Source: Bacteroidia bacterium
Lineage (GTDB): Bacteria > Bacteroidota > Bacteroidia > Flavobacteriales > Flavobacteriaceae
Reading direction: 5' to 3'
Assembly (NCBI GenBank): GCA_030427985.1
Contig: JAUIBH010000010.1
Coordinates: 1-64,000, forward strand
DNA: 64,000 nt
Shown one piece after another: positions 42,435 to 52,489 of this stretch; position 1 is the stretch's first letter, and each line of letters starts with the position of its first letter. Below the pieces are notes generated by a model. The model searched no databases. It saw only the letters and a list, made by a program, of their open reading frames with translations, and had not been told where the DNA came from. Made by a program: the position numbers and the translations under genes.

Positions 42435-44402
42435 ATGAGAAAGAAAAAAATAAACTTGCGTGATATCGGCACTGACAAACATGGAGGCGAACATGGCCAT
42501 GAGGATGGACATCATCATGGAAGCTCGAATATCAGGTCAATTTTTCGAAGCTATATACCCGCTATATTTAGCTTTTTGGCTTTGGTTACGGGTTTGGTCC
42601 TTGATAATTTCGGGAACTTTCCATTTTTTGAAGATTGGGCCAGGATTATATGGTATGTGGCCGCTTACCTACCTGTAGGATTACCAGTTTTGCAAGCGGG
42701 CTGGGACAGTATACTAAAGGGAAATTTTTTTACCGAATTTTTATTGATGTCCATAGCCACGTTAGGTGCTTTTGCCATTGGCGAATATCCCGAAGGAGTT
42801 GCCGTTATGCTCTTTTATTCCGTTGGTGAACTATTTCAGAGTGCCGCGGTAAAGCGCGCCAAGGGAAATATCAAGGCGCTTCTGGATGCAAGGCCCAAAG
42901 AAGCAACGGTTATTCGTAACGACAAGCTGGTTTCCGTCTCCCCTGAAACCGTTGCAATTGATGAAAGGATTCAGGTGCGGGTGGGCGAAAAGATACCTCT
43001 TGACGGTGTTCTGCTTTCCGAAAAAGCTTCGCTGAATACCGCTGCCATTACCGGTGAAAGCAAACCTGATACCATAGTCAGGAACGACAAGGTATTTGCG
43101 GGAAGTATAAACCTCGATGGGGTAATCGAAGTACGGACAACCAAAGAATTCAAGGACAGTTCCATTGCCCGTATTCTGGATATGGTACAGAACGCAACCG
43201 CAAGGAAGTCAAAGACGGAGTTGTTTATTCGGAAATTTGCCCGGATCTATACACCGATCGTGGTATTCCTAGCTATTGGTCTCACCTTCTTACCCTATTT
43301 TTTTGTCGACGATTATATTTTTCGGGACTGGCTCTACAAGGCCTTGGTATTTCTGGTGATTTCGTGTCCCTGTGCACTGGTGATTTCCATTCCCTTAGGG
43401 TATTTCGGTGGCTTGGGCGCGGCATCTCGCAATGGTATTCTGTTTAAGGGTGCATCCTTTTTGGATGCCATGACAAAGATAAATATGGTGGTAATGGATA
43501 AAACCGGGACCGTTACCAGAGGAGTCTTTAAGATCAAGGAAGTAGTAAATAAATCCGCTTTCGACGAAAAGGAATTTATGCGTTACCTGATGGCAATGGA
43601 GGAGCAATCCACCCATCCCATTGCCAAGGCCATTCTTGAGTACAAAGCCGATGGTGGGTATTTTGAAGCGACCGACGTTACGGAAGTTGCAGGAAAGGGG
43701 TTGATCGGTATGGTCAACGGGAAGCAGGTTTTGGTCGGAAATAAAGTATTGATGACTTCCAACGGTATCGAGGTTCCCTCAGAAACCAATACCATAGTCG
43801 AATCCATCGTTATGGTGGCCATCGATGGAAAGTTTGCCGGATATGTGACCATTGCCGATGAGTTAAAAGAAGACGCGCACCAAGCTATAAGGCAAATTCG
43901 AGACGCAGGAATTCCCAAAATAATTATGCTTTCTGGGGATAAGGATTCCATCACCCAGCAGGTTTCCCAAGAATTGAATATCGATTGGGCGAAAGGCGGT
44001 CTTCTACCGGAAGATAAACTCAATGAAGTTGAAGAACTTAAAAAACAACTCAATACTACGGTAGCCTTTATGGGCGACGGTATTAACGATGCGCCCGTAC
44101 TCGCCGCAAGTGATGTGGGTATCGCAATGGGTGGGTTGGGAAGCGATGTGGCCATCGAGACCGCGGATGTCATCATTCAGACCGACCAACCGAGCAAAAT
44201 AGCAAGAGCGGTAAACATCGGGCGTTCGACCCGCCAAATAGTTTGGCAAAACATCGGTTTGGCTTTTGGGGTGAAAGTAATCGTTCTTATACTAGGTGCA
44301 GGTGGCTTGGCCACCATGTGGGAAGCCGTTTTTGCCGATGTAGGCGTTGCTCTTTTAGCTGTCTTAAACGCCGTAAGGCTTCAACGGATGAAGTGGAAGT
44401 AA
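42435..44402 (+). CDS. Heavy-metal-translocating P1B-type ATPase
   Basis: 655 residues from the ATG at 42435 (an upstream GTG at 42429 is less likely). There is no HMA domain; instead the N-terminus is His-rich (KHGGEHGHEDGHHHGSS). Key sites are TGES (ITGESKP), the CPC transmembrane motif SCPCALVIS, the phosphorylated DKTGTVTRG and GDGINDAP. The CPC motif fits Zn/Cd/Pb transport. The other operon genes (receptor, Fur) leave open whether it detoxifies or exports metal to the periplasm. Confidence 0.93.
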   Translation: MRKKKINLRDIGTDKHGGEHGHEDGHHHGSSNIRSIFRSYIPAIFSFLALVTGLVLDNFGNFPFFEDWARIIWYVAAYLPVGLPVLQAGWDSILKGNFFTEFLLMSIATLGAFAIGEYPEGVAVMLFYSVGELFQSAAVKRAKGNIKALLDARPKEATVIRNDKLVSVSPETVAIDERIQVRVGEKIPLDGVLLSEKASLNTAAITGESKPDTIVRNDKVFAGSINLDGVIEVRTTKEFKDSSIARILDMVQNATARKSKTELFIRKFARIYTPIVVFLAIGLTFLPYFFVDDYIFRDWLYKALVFLVISCPCALVISIPLGYFGGLGAASRNGILFKGASFLDAMTKINMVVMDKTGTVTRGVFKIKEVVNKSAFDEKEFMRYLMAMEEQSTHPIAKAILEYKADGGYFEATDVTEVAGKGLIGMVNGKQVLVGNKVLMTSNGIEVPSETNTIVESIVMVAIDGKFAGYVTIADELKEDAHQAIRQIRDAGIPKIIMLSGDKDSITQQVSQELNIDWAKGGLLPEDKLNEVEELKKQLNTTVAFMGDGINDAPVLAASDVGIAMGGLGSDVAIETADVIIQTDQPSKIARAVNIGRSTRQIVWQNIGLAFGVKVIVLILGAGGLATMWEAVFADVGVALLAVLNAVRLQRMKWK

Positions 44403-44940
44403 ATCCGAATGTGTCCATATATAATCCCCTCCCGTAAAATGGCAGGTTAATTAGCTTGTATACCCACTCTTTAAAACCTAAAAATTTAACCCAAAATATG
44501 CATTAGGACTTCGTCATGAGGGTTCAAAATACAATAAACACAGATGTTTTCTTAATTTTAGCATAGCATCGCTATGGTTAAATTAAAAAACGGCTTAAAC
44601 AGCGCGTGTTTAAAGTAGTTTGAAGCCGTAATAGATTTTCTAATGCATATTTAGGGTTTAAGGTCTCAATTAAGGTCTTTTTGGTTATTCCTAATGAGTT
44701 AACCTTCTACAGAAGTAGTACCTTACGTAATTTGAACGAAAAAAAGGTTTTTTCACCATAGCGATATGGTATTAGGGCCTCCAAAAGAACCTCAAAGTTC
44801 AAACTATTAAGAGATACATAAGAAAATTCTTAATTCACATCGTAGTTAATTGTTAAACTGGAGTGTTATATCTATTTTGCTTCTTTATTGCTCCCCCATT
44901 TAACTTTACATAGTTTGAATAATTAATTACGTTGACATTA
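44403..44940. other. 538-bp gene-free, structured interval
   Basis: No coding frame is credible. It holds a 177-bp unit with near-perfect terminal inverted repeats (44485-44661, listed separately), inner hairpins CGGCTTAAAC/GTTTGAAGCCG (44591-44628) and a stem around AGCATAGC/GCTATGGT (44558-44578), and a small perfect palindrome ACCATAGCGATATGGT at 44756-44771. The promoter of the next gene must lie in its last 200 bp. Confidence 0.6.
44485..44661. repeat. MITE-like unit with 21-bp terminal inverted repeats
   Basis: The left end 44485-44505 (TTTAACCCAAAATATGCATT and so on) and the reverse complement of the right end 44641-44661 match at 19 of 21 positions. Between them lie nested hairpins but no gene. 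The size and structure are like a miniature inverted-repeat element or a structured RNA gene. Confidence 0.5.
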
Positions 44941-47900
44941 ATGCCAATATTCCAGACCTCGGTACTCAAAAAATATCTTTCACAACAGGATAATTTGCAG
45001 GTTGAAAAGGCCTACCAAGACTACTCCAGTTATTTTCTAAACCCGGAGATACAAGAGAATATCCGTAATAGCAAGGAGGAGCAATTCCAAGAGGGTTTTC
45101 TTAGGGAACTCTTTGTAAAGATATTGGGCTATACGCTAAACCCCGACCCCAATTTCAACCTGACTACCGAACTAAAAAACGAGAAAGGTTCCAAAAAAAC
45201 GGATGGGGCCATACTCAAGGATGGTAAAGCTTTGGGTGTCGTGGAATTAAAGGGCACGGACACCAAGGATTTGGACAAGGTCAACGAACAGGCGTTCAGT
45301 TACAAAAACAATCATACCGATTGCGTGTACGTCATCACTTCCAACTTTGAAAAGCTCCGTTTCTTCATCCACAATGCCGTGGAGCATATCGAGTTCAATC
45401 TGTTCAACCTTGGGTTCGGCGAATTTAAAGTGCTTTGGCTCTGTTTACAGGCCGAAAACCTTTTGAACGGTATTCCCCAAAAAGTTAAGGAAGAAAGCCT
45501 ATTGGCCGAGGAGAACATTACGAAGCAGCTTTATAAGGATTATTCGGCATTCAAGACGGCCCTGTGGCAGAACATGGTGAAAAACCATCCTGGGGACGAT
45601 GCGTTGATGCTCTTCAAAAAAACGCAGAAACTGCTGGACCGCTTTCTGTTCATCTTCTTTGCCGAGGACAGTGGTCTCCTCCCTCCCAACTCCATCCGAA
45701 AAATCATTGATAAATGGAAGGATGATACCGATTGGGGCGATGACCGAAAATTGTACGACATTTTTAAACAGTATTTTGGGTTTATCAATGCTGGCCGACC
45801 GGCAAAGGGAGACCGTGAAGCTATTTTTGGCTATAACGGTGGCCTGTTTATGGATGATCTGATTTTAGACAAAATCAATATTGACGATGATGTATTGCTC
45901 AAATACACCGAAAAACTTTCCGCATACGATTTTCAAAGTGAAGTAGATGTAAACATTCTCGGCCATATTTTTGAAAACTCCTTGAACGAGATCGAGAACA
46001 TAACGGCCGACCTGGAAGGGAAGGAAATTGAAAAGAGCAAGACCAAACGCAAAAAGGACGGGGTGTTCTATACGCCCAAATACATTACCAAATACATTGT
46101 TGACAATACCCTTGGCAAACTTTGTGAAGCTAAAAAAGCCGAACTCAATATTACTGACGAACGTTTTGGCCAGGCCAACAAGCGATCCCGAAAAGGAATC
46201 GAAGACCTACAGGCCTACCGGGATTGGCTATTGGATCTGAAAATCTGTGATCCGGCCTGTGGCTCCGGGGCCTTTTTAAACCAGGCCCTTGAGTTTTTGA
46301 TTGACGAACACCGCTATCTGGACGAACTCACGGCCCAATATCACAAATCACCATTGGTATTGAGCGATATAGAGACCCAGATACTGGAACAGAATATATA
46401 CGGGGTGGATATCAATGAGGAGAGTGTGGAAATCGCCAAACTTTCTTTATGGTTGCGTACCGCCCAAAAAGGCCGAAAGTTAACCTCATTGAACAACAAC
46501 ATCAAATGTGGGAATTCTTTGATCGATGACCCCGAAGTAGCGGGTGAAAAGGCCTTCAACTGGCAAAAGAAATTTCCAAAAGTATTTAAAAAGGGTGGGT
46601 TTGATGTGGTGATTGGGAATCCGCCTTATGTGAGGCAGGAACTTCTTGGAGAATTTAAAGGCTTTTTCGAACGAAGATTTATAGTCTATGAAGGTACTTC
46701 CGACTTGTTTGCCTATTTCTATGAGCAAGGTTTTAACTTACTAAAATCTGAAGGAGCATTTGGTTTTATTTCCAACACATTTGACAAGACTAAAGCCGCA
46801 TCCAAATTGAGGGAATACCTGCAAGAGGAAGTTAAATTTGAAAGTTACATTGATTTCACCGAGGTTCAGATTTTCGAAGGTGCTACAACCTATCCGATAA
46901 TCTTAATAGCTAAAAACACTCGACCCGATAATTCACCTTTTGATTATTTAAAAATCGATAAATCCCAACAGGGAAAGATAATCCAAATTAATCCATTTGA
47001 AGGTGTTGAAGTAGCCCAAAAATCTCTTGATCCCGAAAGTTGGAGCTTCAATTCGGTTGGGGAAACTTCCGTCCTCGACAAAATGAAGGTTAACAAGTCT
47101 GTAAGGGAGAAATACGGAAAGTGTTTTAGAGGCATTGTTACGGGTTATAACGAAGCATTTATTATTGATAAATCGACCAAAACAATTTTAGAGGCTGAGC
47201 ATCCAAACTCTACCCGTCTCATTAAACCTTTCTATGAAGGGAAGGATTTAGAAAAATGGCACTCTAATACAATTGAAAAGTATATCATATTTACGCGAAG
47301 AGGAACTAATATTGACGAATTTCCTGCAATTAAGAATTATTTGAATGCTTTTAAAGAAAGACTTACTCCAAGGAATTCGCCGGAAATTAAAATTGGGAGA
47401 AAACCAGGGCCCTACGAATGGTTTGAAATACAGGACTCTGTGGATTATTTTAGAAAATTTGAAGAGCCTAAAATTACTTGGCCCAATCTTCAGAATAAGA
47501 ACAAATTCTGTATTGATTTAAAAGGGTATTATATAAATGCTCCATCGGTAATATTGCCATCTGCGAGTAAACCATTGCTATGCATTTTAAATTCGAAATT
47601 GGTTTGGACATTTTTAAAGTCTATTTGCGTGGTACGTAGTGGTGGCTATATAGAAGTAAAGCCCCAGTATTTTGAACAGATTCCCATTCCTGAAATTGAA
47701 AACGAAGAATTATTTGAAAGTAGCGCGGATAAAATCATCAATCTGACAGATAATTTTCAGAAAACCGAGACAGCCTTAATTCAATTGTTACAATCAAAAT
47801 TCGATATTGAGAAACCTAGTAAAAAACTGCAAAACTGGCACGAACTAGAATTCAAAAATTTTCTAAAGGAACTAAAAAAGGCCAAAGTACAGTTAAACCT

Positions 47901-48066
47901 GTCAGAAGAAGCGGAGTGGATGCCCTACTTCAACGAACAGCGGAGAAAAGCCCATGAACTAAAAGTCCAAATAGACCAGGTCGATCGTGAGATAGACCAA
48001 ATGGTGTATCAGCTTTATGGGTTAACGGAGGAGGAGATTCAGATTGTTGAAAGTAGCCAAGCCTAA
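44941..48066 (+). CDS. Type IIG restriction-modification enzyme (Eco57I/TaqI-like)
   Basis: 1041 residues from the ATG at 44941. The N-terminal part (residues 1-160) holds a nuclease site of PD-(D/E)xK form: TDGAILKDGKALGVVELKGTD. The methyltransferase core has motif I CDPACGSGAFL (about 435-445) and motif IV VIGNPPYVRQE (about 555), typical of N6-adenine methylation. A TaqI-C/target-recognition region (about 700-1041) contains GGYIEVKPQYFEQIPIP. One polypeptide thus cuts and methylates. No separate S or R gene is adjacent. It is island cargo. Confidence 0.88.
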   Translation: MPIFQTSVLKKYLSQQDNLQVEKAYQDYSSYFLNPEIQENIRNSKEEQFQEGFLRELFVKILGYTLNPDPNFNLTTELKNEKGSKKTDGAILKDGKALGVVELKGTDTKDLDKVNEQAFSYKNNHTDCVYVITSNFEKLRFFIHNAVEHIEFNLFNLGFGEFKVLWLCLQAENLLNGIPQKVKEESLLAEENITKQLYKDYSAFKTALWQNMVKNHPGDDALMLFKKTQKLLDRFLFIFFAEDSGLLPPNSIRKIIDKWKDDTDWGDDRKLYDIFKQYFGFINAGRPAKGDREAIFGYNGGLFMDDLILDKINIDDDVLLKYTEKLSAYDFQSEVDVNILGHIFENSLNEIENITADLEGKEIEKSKTKRKKDGVFYTPKYITKYIVDNTLGKLCEAKKAELNITDERFGQANKRSRKGIEDLQAYRDWLLDLKICDPACGSGAFLNQALEFLIDEHRYLDELTAQYHKSPLVLSDIETQILEQNIYGVDINEESVEIAKLSLWLRTAQKGRKLTSLNNNIKCGNSLIDDPEVAGEKAFNWQKKFPKVFKKGGFDVVIGNPPYVRQELLGEFKGFFERRFIVYEGTSDLFAYFYEQGFNLLKSEGAFGFISNTFDKTKAASKLREYLQEEVKFESYIDFTEVQIFEGATTYPIILIAKNTRPDNSPFDYLKIDKSQQGKIIQINPFEGVEVAQKSLDPESWSFNSVGETSVLDKMKVNKSVREKYGKCFRGIVTGYNEAFIIDKSTKTILEAEHPNSTRLIKPFYEGKDLEKWHSNTIEKYIIFTRRGTNIDEFPAIKNYLNAFKERLTPRNSPEIKIGRKPGPYEWFEIQDSVDYFRKFEEPKITWPNLQNKNKFCIDLKGYYINAPSVILPSASKPLLCILNSKLVWTFLKSICVVRSGGYIEVKPQYFEQIPIPEIENEELFESSADKIINLTDNFQKTETALIQLLQSKFDIEKPSKKLQNWHELEFKNFLKELKKAKVQLNLSEEAEWMPYFNEQRRKAHELKVQIDQVDREIDQMVYQLYGLTEEEIQIVESSQA

Positions 48067-48104
48067 ACAAACCCCAAATCCGCCGTAGAAAACGGCTGTA
48101 TGCC

Positions 48105-48917
48105 ATGAACAAGGACCAAATAAGCATCTATACCAAAATCGATGGGTCTTCCACGATCAAGATAGCGCCCTTTGACGTTTCAAAAAGGTATACCAAGCCG
48201 CACAAACACAATAAATATTTGGAACTGGTCTATTTTAGTAAAGGTTCTGGGTTCCATTATGTAGATACGGTAGGCCATGCGATTACGCCTCCCATCGTTT
48301 TTTTGATTAAAAAGGACGAAGTGCACCATTGGGAAATAGATGTGGAGCCCAAAGGCTTTGTCATTATTTTCAAGGAGGCCTTCCTCAACGGCACCTTGGA
48401 TAAGCGCATAAACCAACAGTTGGAACAGCTCAGTGACGAACAGAGCCTTAAGATTCCCGCTGACCCGCACATAGACAGTCTTTTTGAGATACTTTGTACA
48501 GCATATGATGCGGACAACGCCCTGCAACCAGATGTGGTGGAAGGTGCCCTCAAGGCACTGCTGGCAAAAATCATTGGGCATGCCAACCCAGGAAATACCG
48601 CAAACACCGGGGATAGGCTTACTAGATTCCAACTATTATTGGAGGAAAAACTTAAGAACGATGTTACCTTTTATGCGGAAAAGCTCAATACCACGGCCCA
48701 GAACCTGACGGCCCAATGCAAGGTGCGATATTCAAAAACAGCTTCGGAGATCATTGCCCAAGAAATCATCAAGGAATCGAAACGAATGCTCCGCTACACC
48801 AATGCCACCGTTACCGAAATCGCCTATAACTTCGAGTTTAAGGACGTTTCCCATTTCGTAAAATACTTCAAAAGAAATACGGGAAAGACCCCTTTGCAGT
48901 TCAGGCGTAGGGAATGA
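48105..48917 (+). CDS. AraC-family transcriptional regulator
   Basis: 270 residues. The N-terminal half has a cupin-like ligand domain (KPHKHNKYLELVYFSKGSG) and the C-terminal 100 residues have the paired HTH (VTFYAEKLNTTAQNLTAQCK and TVTEIAYNFEFKDVSHFVKYFKRNTGKTPLQFR). It ends 86 bp before a TonB receptor on the same strand and probably activates it in response to a small ligand. Confidence 0.9.
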   Translation: MNKDQISIYTKIDGSSTIKIAPFDVSKRYTKPHKHNKYLELVYFSKGSGFHYVDTVGHAITPPIVFLIKKDEVHHWEIDVEPKGFVIIFKEAFLNGTLDKRINQQLEQLSDEQSLKIPADPHIDSLFEILCTAYDADNALQPDVVEGALKALLAKIIGHANPGNTANTGDRLTRFQLLLEEKLKNDVTFYAEKLNTTAQNLTAQCKVRYSKTASEIIAQEIIKESKRMLRYTNATVTEIAYNFEFKDVSHFVKYFKRNTGKTPLQFRRRE

Positions 48918-49003
48918 TACCGTACATTTTTCAAATAGACCACAAATGCCGCTTCCTTGGCCGTATTTTTACGTTTGGTTTTTCCTGTAAATCGTACCAT
49001 CCA

Positions 49004-51478
49004 ATGAGAATTTTTATAGCTGCCTACCTGTTCTTCATCACGTTTTCAACGAATTCATTCGGTCAGCTTAGCGGAAAGATTGTAGATGCATCCAACAATT
49101 ATCCCTTGGAATACGCAACGGCCGCCCTTTACCACCAAGAAAACGGTACCTTGATTACCGGGGTGATTACGGATATAGACGGTCTATTCTTGATAGAGGA
49201 CATTAAGAAGGGAACCTATTATCTGGAAGCATCTTTTATTGGCTACAACTCACAAACGGTTCGCGATATTATCATTGATAGCAAGAACGAAGAAATCGAT
49301 TTAGGAACCCTTGCATTGACCATTGGGGAAAACCAATTGGAGGAAGTGGTCGTGCAAGGCGAGATGGCAACGGTCATCAACAAAATAGACCGTCAGGTGT
49401 TCGATGCCAAGCAGTTCCAGAATAGCCAAGGGGGAACTGCGACGGACGTGCTTCGGAATGTACCCGCTGTATCGGTCAACGGTCTTGGTGAGATAAGCGT
49501 ACGGGGAAGTACCGGCTTCGTGGTGCTGCTCAACGGAAAACCGGTACAGGGCAGTGCATCCACCCTGCTCAACCAGCTCCCCGCCAATGCCATCGAGCGG
49601 GTGGAACTCATCACGGCACCATCCGCCAGATATGATCCCGAGGGCAAGGCGGGTATCTTGAACATCCTTACCAAAAAGGGTGCGGCCGATGGCAGCTTTG
49701 CACAGTTCAACCTACGGGGCGGTTTTCCGTCCATCGAGCGGTACGGCAATGCGGAGGCGCACCAACGTTACGGAATAGACGGCACCTATAACATCAGAAA
49801 GGGCAACTGGAACATATCCCTTGGAGCGAACTACCAGCGTAACGATCTAGGGGGAAGACGTGAAGGCGACGTGTTCACAATCATTCAGGATACCTTGACA
49901 CGGTTTCCTTCCAGTGGGGAACGCAGTTTTGACGAACTGAACTACAGTGGCCGTTTTACCGTGGATTTCACCCCAGATTCCCTGAACACTTTTTCATTGG
50001 GATTCTATGCCGGAAAACGAAGCAAGGATCGTACTGCGGATATCCTTTATTTTGACAACCATGCGATCACCCCTGCCGCTGGAGGGGAACGGCTGTATAC
50101 CTTACAATATTTCAACGAGAACCTTAGAATAAGACGTGGTGATTTTGTTCTGGGAAGTATTGATTATGCGCACACGTTCGGTGACGGTTCAAAACTTTCC
50201 ACTTCCTTTTTATACGAATATACATTGCTTGGGGGACCGACCACCAACCGCAACCTTGGCTTTCCAAATACCGATATTGTGCTGCAGGACGAGTTCAATA
50301 CCAATGATAACCCACTAAATGGGATCCGCTTTCAGGCCGATTATGCCTGGAAACCATGGTCCATAGGACAACTGGAGACCGGATATCAATATCGCTATCT
50401 TGATCATACAGGGGATTTTGTATACGAACGCCGGAACAATACCACCGGAGTTTTTGAACTGATCCCGGAATTTTCCAGTGAAGTGGATTTGAGACGCACC
50501 CTACATTCAGGATATGCACAACTAAGCGGGTCTAAAGGGAAATGGGACTATACGGCCGGTACCCGTGTCGAGGCAATGCAAAGGGATTTTGATTTGCGTG
50601 ACAAGACAAACACCATTGATACAACCTATGTTTATAACTACGTAAAATTGTTTCCTTCGGCATCATTACAATACACCTTTGAGAATAATACAAAGCTCAA
50701 GGCCGCCTATAGCAAACGGGTGGAACGTACCACGACCTTTAAGATGAATCCCTTCCCGGAAAGGGAACATTCAGAGACACTCGAACAAGGGGACCCTACC
50801 CTAAGACCCGAATTCATTGATCTTCTTGAAGTGGGCATCAGTAAGAACTTGCACCAGGGAAATTCCGTTTTTGCCACTGCCTATTACCGCAACACCGAAA
50901 ATTTGGTAAACAGGGTGAACACCGTTTTCAACGATACCATTTTGAACCGTATTTACAGTAATGTAGGAAAGGCCAAGGCTTTTGGGGTGGAATTAGGTGC
51001 GGAACTAAAACCCCTGAAAAATTGGAAGAATTTTATAGGTGCGAACCTTTATAAATATCGTATCGACGGAAACTTTGACAACAGGACGGTGGAAACGGAA
51101 GCTTTTATCTACTCTATCAATGCTAACAGCACCATTGATTTTTCGGATACGGCCTCGGCACAGTTCACCCTCAACTATCTATCTGCACAGAATACGGCCC
51201 AAGGGGAGGATTCACGGTTCTATTCCCCAAATCTGACGCTGCGAAAGACCTTTTTTGATGACCGTCTTACGGCCACGCTGCAATGGCAGAACATAGATTT
51301 GGGTTTGTTGGATTCCAACGAACAACGGATTACAACCTTTAGGGATGGCGAATTCTTTACAACTACCAATTACGTTTACGAAGTGGATATGGTCATTATT
51401 AACCTGTCCTATACCTTTAACAGGAACAAGGACAAGTCAAGGTTCATCGATAGTGAGTTTGGAAAGAAAGAGTTTTAA
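49004..51478 (+). CDS. TonB-dependent outer-membrane beta-barrel protein
   Basis: 824 residues from the ATG at 49004, which begins a proper signal peptide (MRIFIAAYLFFITFSTNSFG). The longer frame from 48914 was rejected. A carboxypeptidase-like domain (LSGKIVDASNNYPLEYATAA) leads to a plug (VINKIDRQVFDAKQFQNSQG, VRGSTGFVVLLNGKPVQGS) and an OMP_b-brl_3-type barrel. These siderophore- or peptide-type receptors lack a SusD. AraC regulation is likely. Island cargo. Confidence 0.88.
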   Translation: MRIFIAAYLFFITFSTNSFGQLSGKIVDASNNYPLEYATAALYHQENGTLITGVITDIDGLFLIEDIKKGTYYLEASFIGYNSQTVRDIIIDSKNEEIDLGTLALTIGENQLEEVVVQGEMATVINKIDRQVFDAKQFQNSQGGTATDVLRNVPAVSVNGLGEISVRGSTGFVVLLNGKPVQGSASTLLNQLPANAIERVELITAPSARYDPEGKAGILNILTKKGAADGSFAQFNLRGGFPSIERYGNAEAHQRYGIDGTYNIRKGNWNISLGANYQRNDLGGRREGDVFTIIQDTLTRFPSSGERSFDELNYSGRFTVDFTPDSLNTFSLGFYAGKRSKDRTADILYFDNHAITPAAGGERLYTLQYFNENLRIRRGDFVLGSIDYAHTFGDGSKLSTSFLYEYTLLGGPTTNRNLGFPNTDIVLQDEFNTNDNPLNGIRFQADYAWKPWSIGQLETGYQYRYLDHTGDFVYERRNNTTGVFELIPEFSSEVDLRRTLHSGYAQLSGSKGKWDYTAGTRVEAMQRDFDLRDKTNTIDTTYVYNYVKLFPSASLQYTFENNTKLKAAYSKRVERTTTFKMNPFPEREHSETLEQGDPTLRPEFIDLLEVGISKNLHQGNSVFATAYYRNTENLVNRVNTVFNDTILNRIYSNVGKAKAFGVELGAELKPLKNWKNFIGANLYKYRIDGNFDNRTVETEAFIYSINANSTIDFSDTASAQFTLNYLSAQNTAQGEDSRFYSPNLTLRKTFFDDRLTATLQWQNIDLGLLDSNEQRITTFRDGEFFTTTNYVYEVDMVIINLSYTFNRNKDKSRFIDSEFGKKEF

Positions 51479-52267
51479 GATAACTTAAAAAGAAGCCCGG
51501 AACACGAGGAATAGCTACAAAAGCAATTTTGAACGAAACGAATCAAAGAAAAATAATAATTGCCAATCCCATAATTCTTTTTCATTTCTATTTTAAACCT
51601 TCTTAAAATCAATTCGCAAAAAGTATTACATTCTAGGTTGAAAACGACCAATAAATGCACTTAACATTATATCTTGGCATATCACCACCCTTTTTGCCAG
51701 CCATTAAAAAACAAACCACTCTAAATCTAAAACTTAAAAGGATTTTCCGTGGCCCCACCTGTATCGGTTTTAGTTTTAAGGATTTCTAAGGTAATTTTTG
51801 GAATCTCTTGATGCCTAACGTCTCTAAGTTAGGATTCATGAAAAAATAGTAACGTTAACAATTTTTTTCCATAGGTAATTTCCAAATTGAAAGAAAACTC
51901 AATCCGTATTTTGAAACTGAAAAGCTCGACAGATTTAGCCTTTTTTCATAGGTTTAATGATAACCACACCTATACGTCACCTATCTCCTAAAACCAACAT
52001 AGGTAAACATATACTCAATGTAGCAGTTATTTTTTCCTACCTCCAACATTTACAGAGGTTTTCATTTGGTGGTGCTCATAAATGGGGGTTGACAATGTCC
52101 AGTTTTTTAATAAATAAACTGGACACTTAAGATTGAAGTAATTAAACAAAAAGATAGCTGAGTACTGGCAAACTATGGCATATAGACTTTTAACGAGAGT
52201 TTTTAATATATCCATATTTGCTAAATATCATTATATATTATATCTTTAATACTACAAAACGTTAAAA
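51479..52267. other. 789-bp gene-free AT-rich interval
   Basis: I see no credible gene. It includes a small hairpin CCTAAC/GTTAGG (51814-51833), and a perfect 10-bp inverted repeat TGTCCAGTTT/AAACTGGACA at 52096-52125 that looks like a terminator or the remnant of an insertion-sequence end. Degenerate direct repeats of a TTAAAAGGATTT-like sequence lie around 51730-51785. It may be a decayed insertion site. Confidence 0.5.
52096..52125. repeat. 10-bp perfect inverted repeat (hairpin or IS remnant)
   Basis: TGTCCAGTTT and AAACTGGACA are separated by 10 nt of A/T. There is no adjoining transposase. Confidence 0.5.
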
Positions 52268-52486
52268 ATGAATATCAGTTTCACTAAAAAGCAGGAAGAG
52301 TATATCTCTAAACAAGTAGCCTCAGGTGAATATCAGAACAATAGTGAGGTAATCAGGGATGCACTTAGATTACATGAAATTTATAGAGAAAAAGTGATTG
52401 CGGATTTGAGGGCTGAGATTGAAAAAGGATGGGATGGTCCCGACAGCGATATTTCCGTAGCAGACATTATAGCCTCTAGGAAATAA
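52268..52486 (+). CDS. parD: ParD-family antitoxin
   Basis: 72 residues. MNISFTKKQEEYISKQVASG and YQNNSEVIRDALRLHE make the ribbon-helix-helix DNA-binding half, and the acidic C-terminal part wraps the toxin. It represses its own promoter and neutralises the ParE-type toxin encoded 3 bp downstream. A decayed homologue is present at 56902-57009 beside the next attachment site. Confidence 0.88.
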   Translation: MNISFTKKQEEYISKQVASGEYQNNSEVIRDALRLHEIYREKVIADLRAEIEKGWDGPDSDISVADIIASRK

Positions 52487-52489
52487 TCA

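Noticed and set aside
43583-44176. 197-residue minus-strand open frame
   Set aside because: It lies wholly within the P1B-ATPase gene in antisense and is rich in Ser/Thr as expected for a shadow frame.
44941-48066. BREX or DISARM defence island centred on a PglX-like methylase
   Set aside because: The large methylase has its own N-terminal nuclease motif, and none of the companion genes (brxC, pglZ, drmA and so on) is nearby. Type IIG is the simpler reading.
51475-51660. Minus-strand frame of 61 residues after the TonB receptor
   Set aside because: Low-complexity, no start signal and no family; it runs antisense into the receptor's 3' end.
52027-52215. Minus-strand frame of 62 residues in the gap before parD
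   Set aside because: It overlaps the hairpin at 52096-52125, has no recognisable domain and lies in AT-rich sequence where such frames are expected.
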